Under the pieces are notes generated by a model. That model did no database searches. It saw nothing but the letters and a program-made list of their open reading frames with translations, and was not told the DNA's origin. DNA of 64,000 bases from CAWBBA01 sp963729795 (GTDB taxonomy: Bacteria; Desulfobacterota; Desulfomonilia; Desulfomonilales; Desulfomonilaceae): assembly GCA_963729795.1 (NCBI GenBank), contig CAVSPC010000046.1, forward strand, positions 1 to 64,000, written 5' to 3'. How positions within the stretch are numbered: position 1 is the stretch's first letter; every line of letters begins with the position of its first letter. A program made the translations under genes and the position numbers. This document shows, in pieces, positions 61,796 through 64,000 of the stretch.

Positions 61796-64000
61796 GTGTC
61801 TACGCAGAAATACCTTGGTATTGATTGCGGGTCTGTCAGTCTGAATTTGGCTCTAATTACAGATGAAGCCGACGAACCCGTCTCTGTGTATCTTCGAACC
61901 CGAGGGCGCCCTCTGCAAACTTTGGTAGAGGCCGCAGACGAGCTGATCAGAATCTGTGGCACAGACGTGCCCATTGCCTCAGCCTTGGTAACCGGAAGCG
62001 CCCGGGAACTACTCTCCAAGGCATTGAATATCCCGGCGATTAACGAGATCAGCGCCCATGCGGCAGGAGTCCACCATGTCAACCCCGACGTGAGAACGAT
62101 CGTTGAAATCGGAGGCCAGGACTCCAAATTCATCAAGATACAAACTGTCCTGAATAGTGGAAAGCCCCGCATTCACACCTTCCGCATGAACGAGATCTGC
62201 GCCGCTGGAACGGGAGCGTTCCTGGACGAACAGGCGGAAAGGCTTGGCATTGGAATAGAGTCATTCGGTTCGCTGGCGCTTCAGAGCAACAAACCCGCTC
62301 CTATTGCCGGACGCTGCGCGGTATTCGCGAAAACCGACATGATACATCAGGCCCAGGAGGGAACCCCTGTGCCGGATATTTTGCTTGGACTTGCCTTTGC
62401 TCTCGTTCGCAATTATATCGCCACCTTGATAAGGGGAGACTCGCTAGTTCCCGTGGTGGCACTCCAGGGTGGCGTGATGACCAATCAGGCTGTCGTTCAC
62501 GCCTTCCGCGAATTGCTGGGGCTGGAAAAAGAGCAGGTTGTCATTCCGCCCCATTATACGGTCATCGGCGCCTTGGGGTGCGCTGTACTCACCGCACGAT
62601 CCAACCCCATTGGTGGGACTTCTCTCGAAACCCTCAAAGCCGCCGCTGATAAGGCTTCTCGAAAGCCTTTCTCGCGGTCGTTTTTCGATCCGCTCAATCC
62701 CGCTTTAAACTCGAAACCGCCAACCTTGGAGGCAACCGACGACCGAGCCTTATCGGCGAGTCCTCTCGTCATGGGACTCGATATTGGTTCAGTTTCCGTG
62801 AAGGGGGTGATCCTGGATGGAGCGGGTCGCGTTGTCAAAGAAGATTACCGCCTTTCGCGGTCTCTTCCCCTGGAAGCGTTAGCAGAGGTTATAAGGTCCC
62901 TGACCGATGACGACATCAGCCTTGCGGCGATTGCAGTAACCGGCAGCGGCCGCCATCTTGCGGGCGGACTCTTAGGTGCCGACCTGATCGTCAATGAAAT
63001 TACGGCGCAGGCTCGTGCCGCGCTCAGTTACGACCCCGATGCAGACACCGTCGTTGAAATTGGGGGACAGGATTCCAAATGGATTTCTCTTGAAGGCGGG
63101 CAGGTCAGAGACTTCGAGATGAATCGAGTATGTGCGGCAGGCACCGGGAGTTTTTTGATGGCCCAGGCTCAGCGTCTGGGCCTCCCTATGGGTGATCCCT
63201 TTTCAGAAGCTGCTTTCTCATCGTGCAGACCCGCCGATCTGGGGAATCGGTGCACGGTGTTTATGGAATCGGACCTGATTCATCACCAAAATAACGGAGC
63301 TTCATCCGAGGATTTGGCTGCCGGCGTCTGTATCAGCATAGTTCACAACTATTTGGAACGAGTTGCGAATCACAATCCTCTGGGAGAGAGAGTCCTTTTC
63401 ATGGGTGGGGTAGCGGCTACTCCGGCTGTGAAAGCAGCGTTTGAGCAGCAAACCGGGTGCCGGCTCGAGACACCACCGATGTTTCGAGTGTCCGGCGCCG
63501 TCGGTGCCGCTTTGAAGGCATTGGAGGGACTTCAGGCCGAAAATATCGTTCCCAGGCCGCGGGCCACGATCCACTGGGATCCCGATCAAATCCGAAAAGA
63601 AGAATTTACATGCAAAGGCTGCTCGAACCAGTGCAGAGTCAACAAATACCAATCCGGGACACGGCATGTTTTCCACGGCGGTTTATGTGACCGATGGGAG
63701 ACGGATGACGGATGGCGGCGTACCGACGATGAGCCTGATCTCTTCTCAACCAGGGCTCGTCTTCTCAAAGAAATGGCCGGCAAAGGTCCCGATACGGACG
63801 GTTCTTGGGCAATGGTTCAGTCTCCGCAATTCTACGAGTGGTTTCCATTTTGGAAAGCCTTCTGCGAGGACCTGGGTATCTCCCTGCTGGTCTCCTCTTC
63901 ACTAAGCAGGAAACAATTCGAGAGCGGCTCGCGTTTCTTGAGGGTCGAGACCTGCCTTCCCATGAAAGCCATGGCAGGGCAGATCGAAGACCTGGTAAAC
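61796..64000 (+). CDS. Tandem BcrA/BadF-type CoA-enzyme activase, partial at window end
   Basis: Open from a GTG at 61796 (GGAGGAG upstream) to the window edge, 735 codons. Two ASKHA activator domains in tandem: the first with YLGIDCGSVSLN, VTGSARELL, IVEIGGQDSKFI and MNEICAAGTGAFLDEQA; the second with MGLDIGSVSVKGVIL, VTGSGRHLAGG, VEIGGQDSKWI and MNRVCAAGTGSFLMAQA. The Cys in each VCAAGTG is the ligand of the bridging 4Fe-4S. From about residue 600 the chain enters a Cys-containing domain (CKGCSNQCRVNKY) of the DUF2229 kind. Such proteins drive ATP-dependent electron transfer to 2-hydroxyacyl-CoA dehydratases or benzoyl-CoA reductases. Full length is expected near 1400 residues. Confidence 0.9.
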   Translation, partial: MSTQKYLGIDCGSVSLNLALITDEADEPVSVYLRTRGRPLQTLVEAADELIRICGTDVPIASALVTGSARELLSKALNIPAINEISAHAAGVHHVNPDVRTIVEIGGQDSKFIKIQTVLNSGKPRIHTFRMNEICAAGTGAFLDEQAERLGIGIESFGSLALQSNKPAPIAGRCAVFAKTDMIHQAQEGTPVPDILLGLAFALVRNYIATLIRGDSLVPVVALQGGVMTNQAVVHAFRELLGLEKEQVVIPPHYTVIGALGCAVLTARSNPIGGTSLETLKAAADKASRKPFSRSFFDPLNPALNSKPPTLEATDDRALSASPLVMGLDIGSVSVKGVILDGAGRVVKEDYRLSRSLPLEALAEVIRSLTDDDISLAAIAVTGSGRHLAGGLLGADLIVNEITAQARAALSYDPDADTVVEIGGQDSKWISLEGGQVRDFEMNRVCAAGTGSFLMAQAQRLGLPMGDPFSEAAFSSCRPADLGNRCTVFMESDLIHHQNNGASSEDLAAGVCISIVHNYLERVANHNPLGERVLFMGGVAATPAVKAAFEQQTGCRLETPPMFRVSGAVGAALKALEGLQAENIVPRPRATIHWDPDQIRKEEFTCKGCSNQCRVNKYQSGTRHVFHGGLCDRWETDDGWRRTDDEPDLFSTRARLLKEMAGKGPDTDGSWAMVQSPQFYEWFPFWKAFCEDLGISLLVSSSLSRKQFESGSRFLRVETCLPMKAMAGQIEDLVN

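Overview
The window looks like the chromosome of a strictly anaerobic, diderm bacterium, most likely a Desulfobacterota (deltaproteobacterial) lineage of the Desulfomonile/Syntrophobacter type. This is inferred from gene content, not from a marker gene. The supporting content is a four-subunit ferredoxin oxidoreductase (PorGDAB), a tandem BcrA/BadF-type dehydratase or benzoyl-CoA-reductase activator, several radical SAM enzymes, an iron-sulfur flavoprotein, folate-dependent TrmFO, lipoproteins and outer-membrane beta-barrels. No phage, plasmid, rRNA or CRISPR array is visible. Two tRNA genes are present, tRNA-Gln(CTG) and initiator tRNA-Met.

Layout. 1-2.3 kb: a MoxR-type AAA+ ATPase followed by a large TraB/PrgY-like protein that leaves the window. 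2.6-5.5 kb: a HemW-like radical SAM protein, small secreted proteins, tRNA-Gln, and two copies of a 37-nt palindrome. 5.7-11.9 kb: an exopolysaccharide export and control block with a Wzz/BY-kinase, a beta-barrel protein, a Wza-like lipoprotein and a CpsB-type PHP phosphatase. 12.3-13.9 kb: a secreted protein and a membrane-ankyrin-J-domain protein. 15-19.7 kb: two duplicated HAAT-family substrate-binding proteins with duplicated leaders and trailing hairpins, flanking an EntE-like aryl-acid adenylating enzyme. 20-22.9 kb: an RND pump missing its N-terminus exactly at a third copy of the 37-nt palindrome. 23-25 kb: a GT1-type glycosyltransferase and a PilZ protein. 25.1-25.4 kb: a large nested palindrome. 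25.6-30.2 kb: a butyrate-kinase-like/phosphotransacylase fusion, divergent from acetate kinase and a VOC protein. 30.5-33 kb: PadR regulator, membrane protein and a flavoprotein-SCP2 fusion. 33.4-34.4 kb: a decayed alpha/beta hydrolase. 34.6-37.9 kb: an operon of a ThDP enzyme, a CMD-family protein and a cyclase-family hydrolase. 38-43.6 kb: a NAGPA-domain protein, a CopG/BrnA-type protein, a CoxE-type VWA protein, a CoxD-type MoxR ATPase and a BioF-like enzyme. 44-48.6 kb: an MBL hydrolase and the por cluster. 48.8-64 kb: B12-radical SAM, tRNA-fMet, IMPase, XseA, a twin-CX3C peptide, an acyltransferase-like protein, a beta-barrel, TrmFO, RlpA, two lipoproteins, a radical SAM protein and the activator ATPase.

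Taken together, the metabolic genes point to uptake and CoA or AMP activation of organic, probably aromatic or alicyclic, acids; ring or diketone cleavage; oxidation through ferredoxin; and energy conservation via acyl phosphates. Surface polysaccharide is made under tyrosine-phosphorylation control.

Two sequence-level features stand out. First, at least six genes carry single-base frameshifts (TraB-like, BY-kinase, second substrate-binding protein, membrane protein, hydrolase, PorA). Five of the six carry one isolated extra base, so sequence error is a live explanation. Second, the intergenic regions are rich in structured repeats of several unrelated families.
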